The translations under genes were made by a program, and so were the position numbers. Positions 53,634 through 63,115 of a DNA stretch of 64,000 nucleotides are shown piece by piece; positions within the stretch are counted from its first letter, which is position 1, and each line of letters begins with the position of its first letter. This stretch comes from Clostridiales bacterium 1_7_47FAA. GTDB lineage: Bacteria > Bacillota > Clostridia > Lachnospirales > Lachnospiraceae. The stretch is taken from assembly GCA_000155435.1 (NCBI GenBank), contig DS990260.1, forward strand, positions 1,113,443 through 1,177,442, written 5' to 3'. The notes below the pieces were generated by a model. The model did no database searches and was not told the origin of the DNA. It was given only the letters and a program-made list of their open reading frames with translations.

Positions 53634-54920
53634 TCATTTCATCAAAAGGTCTGGTATGGTTGTAACAATCTGCGGGAATATCCCGCAGGCCACAAGCACA
53701 CATACAATCACCGCCAGGAACGGCAGTACGGCCCGGGCTGTTTTTGTCACGGATACATTCCCCACCCCGCTGATGACAAACAGCAGTCCCCCCACAGGAG
53801 GCGTGATGTTACCGACCACTGCGGTGGTACAGAGGATTACGCCAAAGGCCACCGGGTCAATCCCCACCTGCTGGATGACCGGAAACAGCAGCGGCGCCAG
53901 TACCGGGACAATGGCGGCATCCGCCAGAAAGCAGCCAAGGAAGAGCACGAATGCGATTATGATAAGCATCAGTATCTGCGGCTGCGAGGATATTCCGATG
54001 AGCAGCCTTGTCATCATCTGCGGAATCTGCAGGCTTGTCAGGATCCACCCGAACACCGCTCCCGTCCCCATTAAGAACAGGATGTTGGTGCTGGACTTAG
54101 CTGCGTTGAGCAGGATCCTCTTTACATCGCTTATGTGGATCTCACCGCTGAGAAAGCCCACCGCCCCCGCGTATGCCACACCGATTGCCCCTGCTTCCGT
54201 GGCTGTAAACATGCCGGACAGGATACCTCCGATAATCACGATTGGCAGGAGCAGCGCCGCCAGGGATTTCCTGAAGGACACCATGATTTCCTTCAGGGAG
54301 CATCGTTTGGCAAGCTTCGCCTGGTAGCCCCTTTTTTTGGAAATACGGTAGGCCGTGAACATCAAAAGCATCCCTATGATGATTCCCGGGGCAATACCGC
54401 CTAAAAATAGCTTTGCAACGGAAGTGCCTGTCAGGGAAGCGTAAACCACCATGATGATGCTGGGCGGAATCACCGGCCCCAACACCGCCGCGCTGGCGAT
54501 GACCGCCGCGCTGAAGTCCACATCATAATTCTCTTTCTTAAGGGCCGGGATCATCATGGAACCCACTGAAACCCCGGCAGCCGTACAGGAACCGCACATA
54601 CCTGCAAAAATCATGCAGGCCAGGATACTGATATGTGCAAGCCCTCCTGTGATATGTCCCACCAGCTTAGATGAGAAATCCACAATTTTACGGGTAATCC
54701 CGCCGCTGTTCATCAGTTCGCCCGCCAATATGAACAGGGGAATCGCCATCAATGCAAAGGAATCAACCGTAACAAACATCCGCTGCGGAATCAGGATGGC
54801 CGGAATATTCGGCGTCAGCAGGATGTACACCATGGCCGCCAGCCCCGTGGCAAAACTGATAGGCAATCCGCTGATTAAAAGTACAAAAAAAAGAATCCCC
54901 ATTATGATTGCTGCATTCAT
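53634..54920 (-). CDS. TRAP transporter large permease (DctM)
   Basis: 428 aa with about 12 helices and the DctM motifs GLPISFATGLA, MAIPLFILAGELMNSGG, PPSIIMVVYASLTGTSVAKLF and TPPVGGLLFV. Its ATG overlaps the DctQ stop by 4 bp (ATGA). It carries out Na+-coupled import of an organic acid delivered by DctP. Confidence 0.95.
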   Translation of the reverse strand: MNAAIIMGILFFVLLISGLPISFATGLAAMVYILLTPNIPAILIPQRMFVTVDSFALMAIPLFILAGELMNSGGITRKIVDFSSKLVGHITGGLAHISILACMIFAGMCGSCTAAGVSVGSMMIPALKKENYDVDFSAAVIASAAVLGPVIPPSIIMVVYASLTGTSVAKLFLGGIAPGIIIGMLLMFTAYRISKKRGYQAKLAKRCSLKEIMVSFRKSLAALLLPIVIIGGILSGMFTATEAGAIGVAYAGAVGFLSGEIHISDVKRILLNAAKSSTNILFLMGTGAVFGWILTSLQIPQMMTRLLIGISSQPQILMLIIIAFVLFLGCFLADAAIVPVLAPLLFPVIQQVGIDPVAFGVILCTTAVVGNITPPVGGLLFVISGVGNVSVTKTARAVLPFLAVIVCVLVACGIFPQIVTTIPDLLMK

Positions 54921-55405
54921 TCCTCCACCTTCCCCTCCCCGCTGCCTTCCCTGAAGTCCCATATGGCGCGCCGGATACTGTTAACCCCCATGAACACGCC
55001 GGAAAATGGAATCGTCATGTAAACCCACCCCAGCGGGATCCGCAGGGCCGGAGACACCTGATACATATTTTTAACCGCAAGCTCCCAGCCTGCTTTTGCC
55101 AGGAACAGGGAGAACAGGAACATCAAAGCATAGAGCAGGAGGCTGTAATAGCGCCTTACCCTGCACGGCAGCTGCTGTATTATGATATCCACGCACACGT
55201 GTCCCTTGTCCCTGACGCAGATAATGCCACCGAAAAATACCACCACCGAGAATAAATACCGGCTGGCCTCCTCCGACCATGGGATGGAACTGTTAAACAC
55301 ATACCGGAATACCACCTGTGTGAAACAGAGCACCGCCATTGCAAAGGTGCAGCTTACCAGCACCCATTCCAGTATACTGTCAAAAATCCTCCAAATCTGT
55401 TTCAT
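54917..55405 (-). CDS. TRAP transporter small permease (DctQ)
   Basis: 162 aa with four helices and the family patterns FRYVFNSSIPWSEEASRYLF and GWVYMTIPFSG. The ATG at 55405 has GGAGG 6 bases upstream. It lies 78 bp after DctP. Confidence 0.94.
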   Translation of the reverse strand: MKQIWRIFDSILEWVLVSCTFAMAVLCFTQVVFRYVFNSSIPWSEEASRYLFSVVVFFGGIICVRDKGHVCVDIIIQQLPCRVRRYYSLLLYALMFLFSLFLAKAGWELAVKNMYQVSPALRIPLGWVYMTIPFSGVFMGVNSIRRAIWDFREGSGEGKVEE

Positions 55406-55482
55406 AAAAAACCCTCCATTTACAAGGGGCAGGCATAGGCGTCTGAACATCCATTCCCGCCATATGCGCGCCCCAAAACCGT

Positions 55483-56586
55483 CTATTCAGCCATGGCCCG
55501 GATCTGGTCAATTGTCTCCTGGTCAATCACATCCTTAAAATATTTCTCCGAAACACCGTTCATGGCTTCCCGGAACTGCGCCATCATCTCCTCGGACGGG
55601 ATGATCTGCTGGATTCCGCTTTCCGCAATTACCTTCTCGTATTTCTCAGTATCCGTGACCATGTTGGCCCGGTCCGCATCGGAGGCCTCCTTAACCGCCG
55701 CCAGCAGCATCTGCTGCTGTTCCCCGGTCAGCGACTGATAATATCCCTCATTAATCAGAACCACCATGGCCCCGCTTACATGGTTTGTAACCGTCTCATA
55801 CTTGACCACTTCATTAATTTTGCCGCCCACAATAGAGCTGACGGGAAGTTCAACCCCTTCGATCATTCCTGTCTGCAGGGCCGTATAAACGTCCCCCGCC
55901 GGAAGCGGCGTCGCATTACAGCCAAGGGTGGTGAACATATCAACGAAAATCGGCACCTCCGGGACCCGGAGCTTCAGCCCCTTAAAATCAGCCAGGGATT
56001 CAACCGGCTTTTCCTTGGTCCAGACCGTGCGGAACCCTTCATTAAACAGGCCGATCACACGCATTCCTTTCTGGTCGCAAAAATCCTGGAGGATCTTCTG
56101 GTTGATATCGCTGTCATAGAACTTATAGAGATGGTCGTTATCCTCAAACAGGAACGGCATCCCATAGATGGAAAACCTGGGTTCAAATGATTCTAAGGCC
56201 CCTACGCCTACGATACACATTTCCACGGTCCCCATGGAAACGCCTTCCACGAAATCACGCTGTCCCCCTAACTGGCTGGCTGGGAATATCTGGATATCAA
56301 CAGCGCCCTGTGTCTCATCCTTAAGCTTAACGCTCATATCTGTCAGACATTTGATAGGCGACGTGTCCGGCATCAGGGTTGCCGCCAGCTTCATCACTTT
56401 CTGTTCCTGAGCGCTGCCCTCATTATTTTCTGCCGCAGCGGACTGTGGCTGCGCTTGGGTGGAAGTTTCGGATACGGTTCCTTTATTTGAACCGCAGCCG
56501 CTGATTACCATGCTGCTCACGGCCGCCAATGCCATAATACCCATAATGGAACGTTTTGACGCACGACACAATTTTTTCAATATCAT
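55483..56586 (-). CDS. TRAP substrate-binding lipoprotein (DctP)
   Basis: 367 aa. A lipoprotein signal with cleavage at VISGC is followed by a low-complexity linker and the DctP fold (FPASQLGGQRDFVEGVSMGT; GMPFLFED; FNEGFRTVW with the Arg that binds the substrate carboxylate; LKLRVPEVPIF). The ATG at 56586 lies 8 bases after GAGGAG. First gene of the TRAP-MBL-esterase operon. Confidence 0.94.
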   Translation of the reverse strand: MILKKLCRASKRSIMGIMALAAVSSMVISGCGSNKGTVSETSTQAQPQSAAAENNEGSAQEQKVMKLAATLMPDTSPIKCLTDMSVKLKDETQGAVDIQIFPASQLGGQRDFVEGVSMGTVEMCIVGVGALESFEPRFSIYGMPFLFEDNDHLYKFYDSDINQKILQDFCDQKGMRVIGLFNEGFRTVWTKEKPVESLADFKGLKLRVPEVPIFVDMFTTLGCNATPLPAGDVYTALQTGMIEGVELPVSSIVGGKINEVVKYETVTNHVSGAMVVLINEGYYQSLTGEQQQMLLAAVKEASDADRANMVTDTEKYEKVIAESGIQQIIPSEEMMAQFREAMNGVSEKYFKDVIDQETIDQIRAMAE

Positions 56587-56866
56587 ACCTTTATCTCCTC
56601 TCAATCTATGGACCTTCGTCCATCCTTCATAACGGTTCTCTTATTTTACCGGCGGCCGCCTGGCTTGTTTTTACTATACCCACGGCTTTCCCAAATGTAA
56701 ATGACGTTTCCTGTGGATTGTTCACAATTTTTTCATCAGCAAAAAAAATGTTAATCATCACAGATATCATTCATTGCGGACATCCCCGCCATTGGGCCGG
56801 TCCACCCTGACCCAGCCTGCCCAGACCCGGTCCAACCTGACCCAGTCCAACCTGACCCAGCCCACA
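56587..56866. promoter_or_regulatory. TRAP operon upstream region with a short tandem repeat
   Basis: 280 bp with the promoter region of the TRAP operon (no clear consensus; AraC-type activation would fit). A 15-bp exact tandem repeat GTCCAACCTGACCCA lies at 56830-56844 and 56845-56859, with a degenerate copy just upstream. Confidence 0.5.
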
Positions 56867-56906
56867 CAAAACGGGCCGGAAGGAATCCTATTCCCTCCGG
56901 CCCGTT
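56867..56906 (-). terminator. Terminator of the Cache-AraC regulator
   Basis: AACGGGCCGGA / TCCGGCCCGTT long stem with the loop near 56885-56893, ending on the minus strand in TTTT. It lies 11 bp past the stop codon. Confidence 0.9.
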
Positions 56907-56916
56907 CCCGGTACCG

Positions 56917-59250
56917 CTAACCACGCTTCAAATCCCTGTACTGACCGGGTGTGACATTCTCATATCGCTTAAATACCCGGATAAAATTCTGGACCGAGTT
57001 AAATCCTGTCCTGTAACCAATCTCCTTCACGGTCAGACGGTTTGTCATCAACAGCTTTTTCGCCTCCTCAACCCGGCATTCGTTCAGGTAGTCATTAAAA
57101 TGCTTATGCAGCGCCTCCGTAAAAAGCTTGCTCAGATAGGATGGATTCACCCCAAGATACCCGACCACCCCGTTGAGTGACAATGAACTGTCCGAATAAT
57201 GCTCATCGATGTAGCTCCGGGCAGCGACGATGAATTTATGACGCCGTTTTTTATAATAGCCCTCCAGCAGGGATACCAGCCCGCGTCCCGCCTCCTGTGC
57301 CTTTCCGGTCAGTTCCTCCACCGTCCTGTCCCCGTATCCTGAATCCAGGCCCGTATCCCCCTCCGGCCGGTCAACATGCAGCTCAATCAGGCATTCCTCC
57401 ATCGCGTTGCAATAGTCGGTCAATGCCTCCCGGGCCTTCTGCCCGTTTTCCGTATCTGAGGTACACTCCGAAAGAAGACGGTCCGCCAGGGCCTGTGCGC
57501 CCGCCATGTCCTCCTCTTCCACCATCTTTGCCACCTGCCCCACACGCATGCGGTAATATTCCAGCTGTGACCGCGGTTCATTCGGCGCCCCGCCGCCCTC
57601 ATTTTCCCCGGTGCTCTGATCCATATAACGGATATACATCAGCTGTTCGCGCGCCTGCTGAAAGGAAAATCCAATGTCCTCCATGGAATCATATACCTGT
57701 CCGCGGCCAATCTGGACCTGGAAGGTGGCATTCTGTACCGCGCTGCAGAAATCGCGTATCAGGCCGGATGTAAACTCCTTTACCTTAAACACGGCAGTCC
57801 GGCGGTCAAATTCCAGAACCGCAGCCGCCAGATTCCCCTCATACAATTGGACATGGAGGGCGCAGTCCGTGCCTGCCAGCTTGTACAGCAGGTTCCTTGC
57901 ACCTACGAAATATACCCCCGCTTCAACTTCGTTCAATTGTCCGCTTTCCGGGGTCGTCAGGAGGATGGCCAGCGCAACATATCTTCCCTCACAGCCAAAC
58001 ACGCTTCCGACCCTTGTAAACGCGGCACGGAGGTCCGTCCCCGGCTCCCAGTGTCCCGACAAAAGGTCGCGGAACAGCTTTTTCTCGATATCCGGTGCAA
58101 TCTCCCGGATGACCGCGTTCAAATCACTGTTCTGCACCGCCGCATGGTCGAAGGCGGCGGTCAGCAGATCATACTCGTTGCGTATATCTGCCCCGTCCGA
58201 TGGCAAGGGCATCCCTTTCCGGGTGACAGAGGACAGCAGACGGTTAATGGGCGCATAAATCGTACGGGTTATGTATAGGGAAAGGAACAGGCTGACAAAA
58301 AAGAACATGATGAGCAGCGGCAGGATTAAAAGCAGGATATCGGATATCTCCGGCGCAAACAGATGGCGGTCTTCCAAAAGCACATATCCCCACCCGGTCA
58401 GGGCGGAGGTGACCCGGAACGTCAGCCCCTCCCCGTTATCCGCATAACCGTCCATATCCCCGTTAGCCATATAACCGTCCATATCCCCGGCTATCCGCAT
58501 TTCCTCCTGGGGAACCATGCCCTTCCCATGGCGCGCCAGCCCGTCCCCGCCGTCCCCGCCGGGCACCGGCCCGCCAAACAGTTCCTCTCCTCCTGCATCC
58601 ATCACAAGGATACGGCCTGACAGCGCCTGCCTGCCCGCTGCCAGCTGGCGGAACGCCTCCGGGGACAGCTTATAAAACAGGGTCCCCAGACGGTTGATCC
58701 CGGTCATGGGAAAATCCCGGACCATATACACGTCATCCCCATAGTGGAACAGGCGTGTATCGGTACTGCCGAATGCCGCACTCCCGGAAGCATTTTCAAT
58801 GAACGTTTCCACGGTATCCCTTCCCTCATACCGGTCAAGGGGAGTGACTTTCTGACTGGATGTATATACGGTACGGGAAAATGGCACATACAGCAGGATT
58901 TCCTCAACGGAAGGATTCTTCCCGGCGGACGCATGCAGCAGGTTCGCCACCTCAAAATCCCGCTGCCCCTGTTCAGACGGCGCAACCACGGTGCTGATGA
59001 TATTCTCATTCTCACTGACCTGGGTAATGCTCTGATTGATATAAGAAAGCGTCAGGTCAATGGCATCACATGTCTTCCCCAGCATATTCAGGTTAGAAAG
59101 ACAGAACTTCTCCGTTATCTGGTCCGAAACCACCTTATAACTGAAACCATAAAAAATCATGATCAGCAAAAACATCAGCCCGATTAGGATTGCCAGTGTT
59201 TTTGTGAAAATACTCCTGTATTTGTACCTGCTGATAAATCTTAAGTCCAT
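56917..59250 (-). CDS. Membrane AraC-family regulator with extracellular Cache sensor
   Basis: 777 aa. A first helix (about 15-40), an extracellular Cache-like domain (about 45-300), a second helix and HAMP-like segment, a degenerate GGDEF-like middle and a C-terminal AraC domain (SLNGVVGYLGVNPSYLSKLF; VKEIGYRTGFNSVQNFIRVF). This one-protein sensor-regulator type usually controls an adjacent sugar or TRAP operon, here DctPQM-MBL-esterase. The extracellular part has a Met/Gly/Asp-rich stretch with DMDGY repeats near residue 265. The start at 59250 is preferred (AAAGGGG); the reading from 59307 adds 19 atypical residues. Confidence 0.9.
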   Translation of the reverse strand: MDLRFISRYKYRSIFTKTLAILIGLMFLLIMIFYGFSYKVVSDQITEKFCLSNLNMLGKTCDAIDLTLSYINQSITQVSENENIISTVVAPSEQGQRDFEVANLLHASAGKNPSVEEILLYVPFSRTVYTSSQKVTPLDRYEGRDTVETFIENASGSAAFGSTDTRLFHYGDDVYMVRDFPMTGINRLGTLFYKLSPEAFRQLAAGRQALSGRILVMDAGGEELFGGPVPGGDGGDGLARHGKGMVPQEEMRIAGDMDGYMANGDMDGYADNGEGLTFRVTSALTGWGYVLLEDRHLFAPEISDILLLILPLLIMFFFVSLFLSLYITRTIYAPINRLLSSVTRKGMPLPSDGADIRNEYDLLTAAFDHAAVQNSDLNAVIREIAPDIEKKLFRDLLSGHWEPGTDLRAAFTRVGSVFGCEGRYVALAILLTTPESGQLNEVEAGVYFVGARNLLYKLAGTDCALHVQLYEGNLAAAVLEFDRRTAVFKVKEFTSGLIRDFCSAVQNATFQVQIGRGQVYDSMEDIGFSFQQAREQLMYIRYMDQSTGENEGGGAPNEPRSQLEYYRMRVGQVAKMVEEEDMAGAQALADRLLSECTSDTENGQKAREALTDYCNAMEECLIELHVDRPEGDTGLDSGYGDRTVEELTGKAQEAGRGLVSLLEGYYKKRRHKFIVAARSYIDEHYSDSSLSLNGVVGYLGVNPSYLSKLFTEALHKHFNDYLNECRVEEAKKLLMTNRLTVKEIGYRTGFNSVQNFIRVFKRYENVTPGQYRDLKRG

Positions 59251-59429
59251 GTCCCGCCCCTTTTGTCCACCCCATGATGGACCATGATTGATTGTACCGT
59301 ATTGCATATCCCCCTATCCCCGGATATGCAGTATGAAAATATTATACTGTAGGACAAATTCTTTCGCAATACGGGAGGGGGATTTTATTCCTGCCCTCCC
59401 GGTCCCGCTTACGCAGCCCTGCCTTTGCT

Positions 59430-60320
59430 TCAGCCGCAGATCCCATACCGCCGCATCACCGCAGCCAGCCGCTCCTTCTGCTTCCGTCCCATCGGCGTTA
59501 ACGGCAGGCGGCAGCTGTCGGAACACACACCCATGATGGACAGGGCCGCCTTGACAGGAATGGGATTCACGTCCCAGAACAGCGCCTCCATGATGTCCAA
59601 AAGCTTCAGCTGCATTTCCCTGCTCTCCTTAAGCTTCCCGTCCAGGAACAGGCGGCACATGTCATGGGTCTGTCCGGGCATGATGTTTGCCAGCACGGAA
59701 ATCACTCCTTTGCCCCCAAGGGCCATGATGGGCAGGGTCTGGTCGTCATTGCCCGAATAGATGTCGAATCCGTCCCCGCAGAGCGCGGCCGTCCTGGCCA
59801 GGGCCGTCATATTGCCGCTGGCCTCCTTTGTCCCCCTGATGTTGGGGTGTTCGGAAAGGATCTTATATGTCTCCGGCCGGATGTCCACGCCGGTACGGCT
59901 AGGCACATTATACAAAAGGATGGGAATCCCCACATGGTCCCCCACCTCCGTAAAATGCCGCACCAGCCCTTCCTGGGACGCCTTGTTGTAATAAGGCGTT
60001 ACCTGCAAAAGTCCATCCGCCCCCAGTTTTTCAGCTTCCCTGGAAAGCTTTACCGCATGTTCCGTGCAGTTGCTCCCTGTCCCGGCAATCACGGGAATCC
60101 TCCCGTCCACATGGCGGATCACATACTCCATCACAGACAGCTTCTCCCTGTCGTCCAGGGTTGCGGACTCCCCGGTGGTCCCATTGACAACAACCGCATC
60201 GGTCCCCCCGTCCATGATCCGGTCAAGGAGCCTGCCCATTGCTTCATAATCCAGGTTGCCGTATTCATCCATGGGCGTTACTATGGCAGCCGCGCTGCCT
60301 TCAAATATGCTGTGTCTCAT
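59430..60320 (-). CDS. dapA: 4-Hydroxy-tetrahydrodipicolinate synthase
   Basis: 296 aa; condenses pyruvate with aspartate semialdehyde. Schiff-base Lys165 (GTKEASGN), Tyr137 with Arg142 (LLYNVPSRTG), Thr48-Thr49 (NGTTGES) and the DapA-specific NPIPVKAAL are all present, so it is not an N-acetylneuraminate lyase. It lies divergent from spoVFA, so it probably supplies precursor for spore dipicolinate as well as lysine. The ribosome site is weak. Confidence 0.93.
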   Translation of the reverse strand: MRHSIFEGSAAAIVTPMDEYGNLDYEAMGRLLDRIMDGGTDAVVVNGTTGESATLDDREKLSVMEYVIRHVDGRIPVIAGTGSNCTEHAVKLSREAEKLGADGLLQVTPYYNKASQEGLVRHFTEVGDHVGIPILLYNVPSRTGVDIRPETYKILSEHPNIRGTKEASGNMTALARTAALCGDGFDIYSGNDDQTLPIMALGGKGVISVLANIMPGQTHDMCRLFLDGKLKESREMQLKLLDIMEALFWDVNPIPVKAALSIMGVCSDSCRLPLTPMGRKQKERLAAVMRRYGICG

Positions 60321-60447
60321 TTACTCTCTGTCCCCCGGTTCATTCTCTATACTATCAGAAATATGACAAACATCCGCCATTGGTACCACTCACCAATTAT
60401 TTCCTTTTTACATATAACAAAATATAATGAGATGAAAGGAGTTCCTT

Positions 60448-61272
60448 ATGCATCACTTTCTCATTCTGGGCGGCGACCCCAGACAGCTTTACCTGTCACG
60501 TCTGTTAGAACAGGCAGGCCAGGAAGTATCCTTATATTATGAAAATCCCTCCTTTTCCCTGGGGGAAGCAATGGAGGATTCCGATATCATCCTCTGCCCT
60601 GTGCCATTTTCAAAGGACAAAAAAAACATCCACGCTGAAAACCAGCTTAAGGACATGGATATAAACACCTTCTTAAGCCGCCTCACATCCGCCCACACAC
60701 TGTTTGGCGGCAGTATCCCCCTGTCTGTCACGGAGTACTGCAAGGCCCATGACATCCCCTGCATTGACTTCATGAAAATGGAAGAGGTGGCCTGTAAAAA
60801 TGCCGTTGCCACTGCGGAGGGCGCTGTGGCCGAGGCCATTTCCCTAAGTCCCATGAACCTGCGGGGAAGTTCCTGCCTGATAACGGGATGCGGTCGGTGC
60901 GCCGAGGCGCTGGCAGATACGCTTACAGGCATGGGCGCCCATGTGGCCCTTGCTGGGCGGGATGCGAAAAAGCTGGCGCGCGCCTGGTGCCACGGCTATG
61001 GGGCGGTTCCCCTTGCGCAGCTGGATTCCCATATCCACGGATATTCATTTATCTTCAACACCATACCGTCCATGGTTTTAGATGCAGGTCTTGCTGCCCT
61101 CATGGACAGGGACACGGTTGTCATTGACATTGCCTCGGCCCCGGGCGGGGTTGACCTTGAAGCCTGCAATGCACACGGCATCCGTGCCAGGTTCTGCCCC
61201 GGCCTTCCCGGCAAGTACTCACCCATGTCCTCTGCACGGATCCTGTATGAGGCCCTGTGTTCCCGCATCTGA
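60448..61272 (+). CDS. spoVFA: Dipicolinate synthase subunit A
   Basis: 274 aa. An N-terminal domain (FLILGGDPRQLYLSRLL) and a Rossmann domain with ITGCGRCAEALADTL, like glutamyl-tRNA reductase/AdoHcy-type folds. With subunit B it oxidises dihydrodipicolinate to dipicolinic acid in the mother cell during spore formation. AAAGGAG precedes the ATG. In Bacillus the pair is under sigma-K; I see no convincing sigma-K consensus in the 127-bp intergenic region. Confidence 0.94.
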   Translation: MHHFLILGGDPRQLYLSRLLEQAGQEVSLYYENPSFSLGEAMEDSDIILCPVPFSKDKKNIHAENQLKDMDINTFLSRLTSAHTLFGGSIPLSVTEYCKAHDIPCIDFMKMEEVACKNAVATAEGAVAEAISLSPMNLRGSSCLITGCGRCAEALADTLTGMGAHVALAGRDAKKLARAWCHGYGAVPLAQLDSHIHGYSFIFNTIPSMVLDAGLAALMDRDTVVIDIASAPGGVDLEACNAHGIRARFCPGLPGKYSPMSSARILYEALCSRI

Positions 61273-61308
61273 AAACCATAGGCGCGGCCTGTTAGAAAGG
61301 AGTTTTTT

Positions 61309-61896
61309 ATGGAATTAAAAGGAAAAAGTATCGGCCTGGCCATGACCGGGTCCTTTTGTACGTTTGCAAGGATGGAACAGGAAATCCTGAAGCTGAAGGA
61401 AACCGGGGCCATCCTGTACCCCATTTTCTCCGGCAATGTCCAGACCACGGACTCCCGTTTTGGGGATACCGGGGAATTCATCAAACGGATAACCGGCATG
61501 GCCGGAAATCCTCCCATCCTGCGCATCGAGGAGGCGGAGCCAATTGGCCCCAGGGCATATCTGGATGTGCTCCTCATTGCCCCCTGCACCGGCAATACCC
61601 TGGCTAAGCTGGCCTGCGGGATCACGGACACCCCTGTGCTCATGGCCGCCAAGGCCCATCTGAGGAACGGGAAGCCCCTGGTCATCTCCGTGTCCACCAA
61701 TGATGCCCTGGGGATTAACTTTAAGAATATCGGGGAACTGTTTAACACCAAGAACATCTATTTCGTGCCCTTTGGCCAGGATGACCCGGTGAAAAAGCCC
61801 AGTTCCATGATAGCCAGGACCGGACTGATTGAGGATACATTAAAAGAAGCCCTGGAAGGCAGGCAGATCCAGCCTGTCATCCGGGGCTGGCAGTGA
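61309..61896 (+). CDS. spoVFB: Dipicolinate synthase subunit B (flavoprotein)
   Basis: 195 aa flavoprotein-fold subunit: GLAMTGSFCTF at the N-terminus, PIFSGNVQTTDSRFG, APCTGNTLAKLACGITD, and the C-terminal KNIYFVPFGQDDP. AAAGGAG site, 36 bp after subunit A. Together with dapA and spoVFA it shows that the organism makes endospores. Confidence 0.94.
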   Translation: MELKGKSIGLAMTGSFCTFARMEQEILKLKETGAILYPIFSGNVQTTDSRFGDTGEFIKRITGMAGNPPILRIEEAEPIGPRAYLDVLLIAPCTGNTLAKLACGITDTPVLMAAKAHLRNGKPLVISVSTNDALGINFKNIGELFNTKNIYFVPFGQDDPVKKPSSMIARTGLIEDTLKEALEGRQIQPVIRGWQ

Positions 61897-61912
61897 TGGA
61901 TATCCAAACCAT

Positions 61913-63034
61913 TCATCCGCGCTCCAGGGATATTCCTCTCTGATACACCTGCTCCGCCAGTCTGTAGGAAATGTCATAGGCCATGGACCCACTGCCCTTT
62001 AGGGGTATCCGGCATCCATGGGCGCCGCCCTGCACTTCCTCCCACAGGCGCTTAAATTCCTTCACAGCCTTCTCCGTCATGCCGCCGGGCGTGGCGTGGT
62101 CCTTCAGCTTCTCCTCCAGGAACTGCCTGGACTCAAGCTGAAGGGAGAGCAGGTGAAGCTCAAATGCCTGAGGCGCAAGGACCCGGACATTGGAGGACGG
62201 CGCGCCGTCCGGCAGCCTGCCATGCCCTGCGGCAAAGTCAAATGCCCCCTCGTACCACCCCTTCTCCAGCCAGGCCAGCTGTCTTTTATCCGCCTCCTCC
62301 GGTTCCGCCACAGGCTTTACAAGTCCCGGCCTTCCCAGTCTCCCACAGTTTAAGGCGTATAATATTCCCGCCGCCCTTGCGCACCCCCCTGCCCCATAAT
62401 GTCCTTCCAGGGCAAAGCAGAGAAGATACAGCATATGGTACGTAATATTCATGGATAAAAGGGCCATGGACTCCTCGGGCGTACACCATAACACCTTGCC
62501 CAACGGCTCAAGGAAACGGCCGACGGCTTCCCTGTGTCCTTCGGCCAGGGGAATCCCCTGGTCATATGTAACCTGGCTGCTGGCCAGGGAATACACGTCG
62601 ACGCCTCCAATGGATGTCTCCATGGCCGGAAGCACGCATACGGTCCTCACATCCTCTCCCAGGACCTGCGTATACCATTCCGGGCGCGGGCTGGGGGCAA
62701 ATGAAATTATCAGGGGCATGGGGGCGCCCTGGTTCCTCAGGAACCCTATATAAGGCTTTACCGTGCCTTCCACCACACCGGCCATCTCGTAAGGCCGGAC
62801 CGAAAGGACCAGGAAGGCGGGCCTTAAGGCCTTCAGCCGTTCCAGGCAGTCCCCTGCCATGATCTCAAATCCATACCGTTTCCTTAATTCCTCAAGCCGC
62901 CTGTCCGTTGCCTTGACTGCCAGTATCCTGGACTCATAACCATTTCCCAGAAGGCGTTCATAGCACGGGACCATATATTCCCCAATCCATCCCATGCCGA
63001 TGACAGCCAGTCCGGCTTTCCCATAATCAATCAT
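61913..63034 (-). CDS. ProC-like NAD(P)-binding dehydrogenase
   Basis: 373 aa, longer than ProC (about 270). The N-terminal Rossmann domain (VIGMGWIGEYMVPCYERLL) is followed by a pyrroline-5-carboxylate-reductase-like segment (VLSVRPYEMAGV; CVLPAMETSIGG) and an extra C-terminal helical domain. It could be a P5C reductase-family enzyme with a different imine or keto substrate. It is encoded 81 bp after the EFR1-type gene. The upstream region contains a duplication of the ribosome-binding segment. Confidence 0.8.
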   Translation of the reverse strand: MIDYGKAGLAVIGMGWIGEYMVPCYERLLGNGYESRILAVKATDRRLEELRKRYGFEIMAGDCLERLKALRPAFLVLSVRPYEMAGVVEGTVKPYIGFLRNQGAPMPLIISFAPSPRPEWYTQVLGEDVRTVCVLPAMETSIGGVDVYSLASSQVTYDQGIPLAEGHREAVGRFLEPLGKVLWCTPEESMALLSMNITYHMLYLLCFALEGHYGAGGCARAAGILYALNCGRLGRPGLVKPVAEPEEADKRQLAWLEKGWYEGAFDFAAGHGRLPDGAPSSNVRVLAPQAFELHLLSLQLESRQFLEEKLKDHATPGGMTEKAVKEFKRLWEEVQGGAHGCRIPLKGSGSMAYDISYRLAEQVYQRGISLERG

Positions 63035-63090
63035 ATATCCTTAACCTTCTCCCATCCAGCCTGTACATATCCTTAACCTTCCCCATCCAA
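63035..63090 (-). repeat. Direct duplication of the translation-initiation region
   Basis: Two copies (63035-63059 and 63067-63090) of a segment reading GATGGGAGAAGGTTAAGG on the minus strand, 32 bp apart. Each contains the AAGG ribosome site of the ProC-like gene; only the proximal copy is followed by an in-frame start. Confidence 0.75.
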
Positions 63091-63115
63091 TCTGTCTGAA
63101 CAGCCGGTTCCCGCC

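Noticed and set aside
59373..59400. GGGAGGG/CCCTCCC hairpin as terminator of dapA
   Set aside because: No T run follows on the minus strand, so termination is not well supported.
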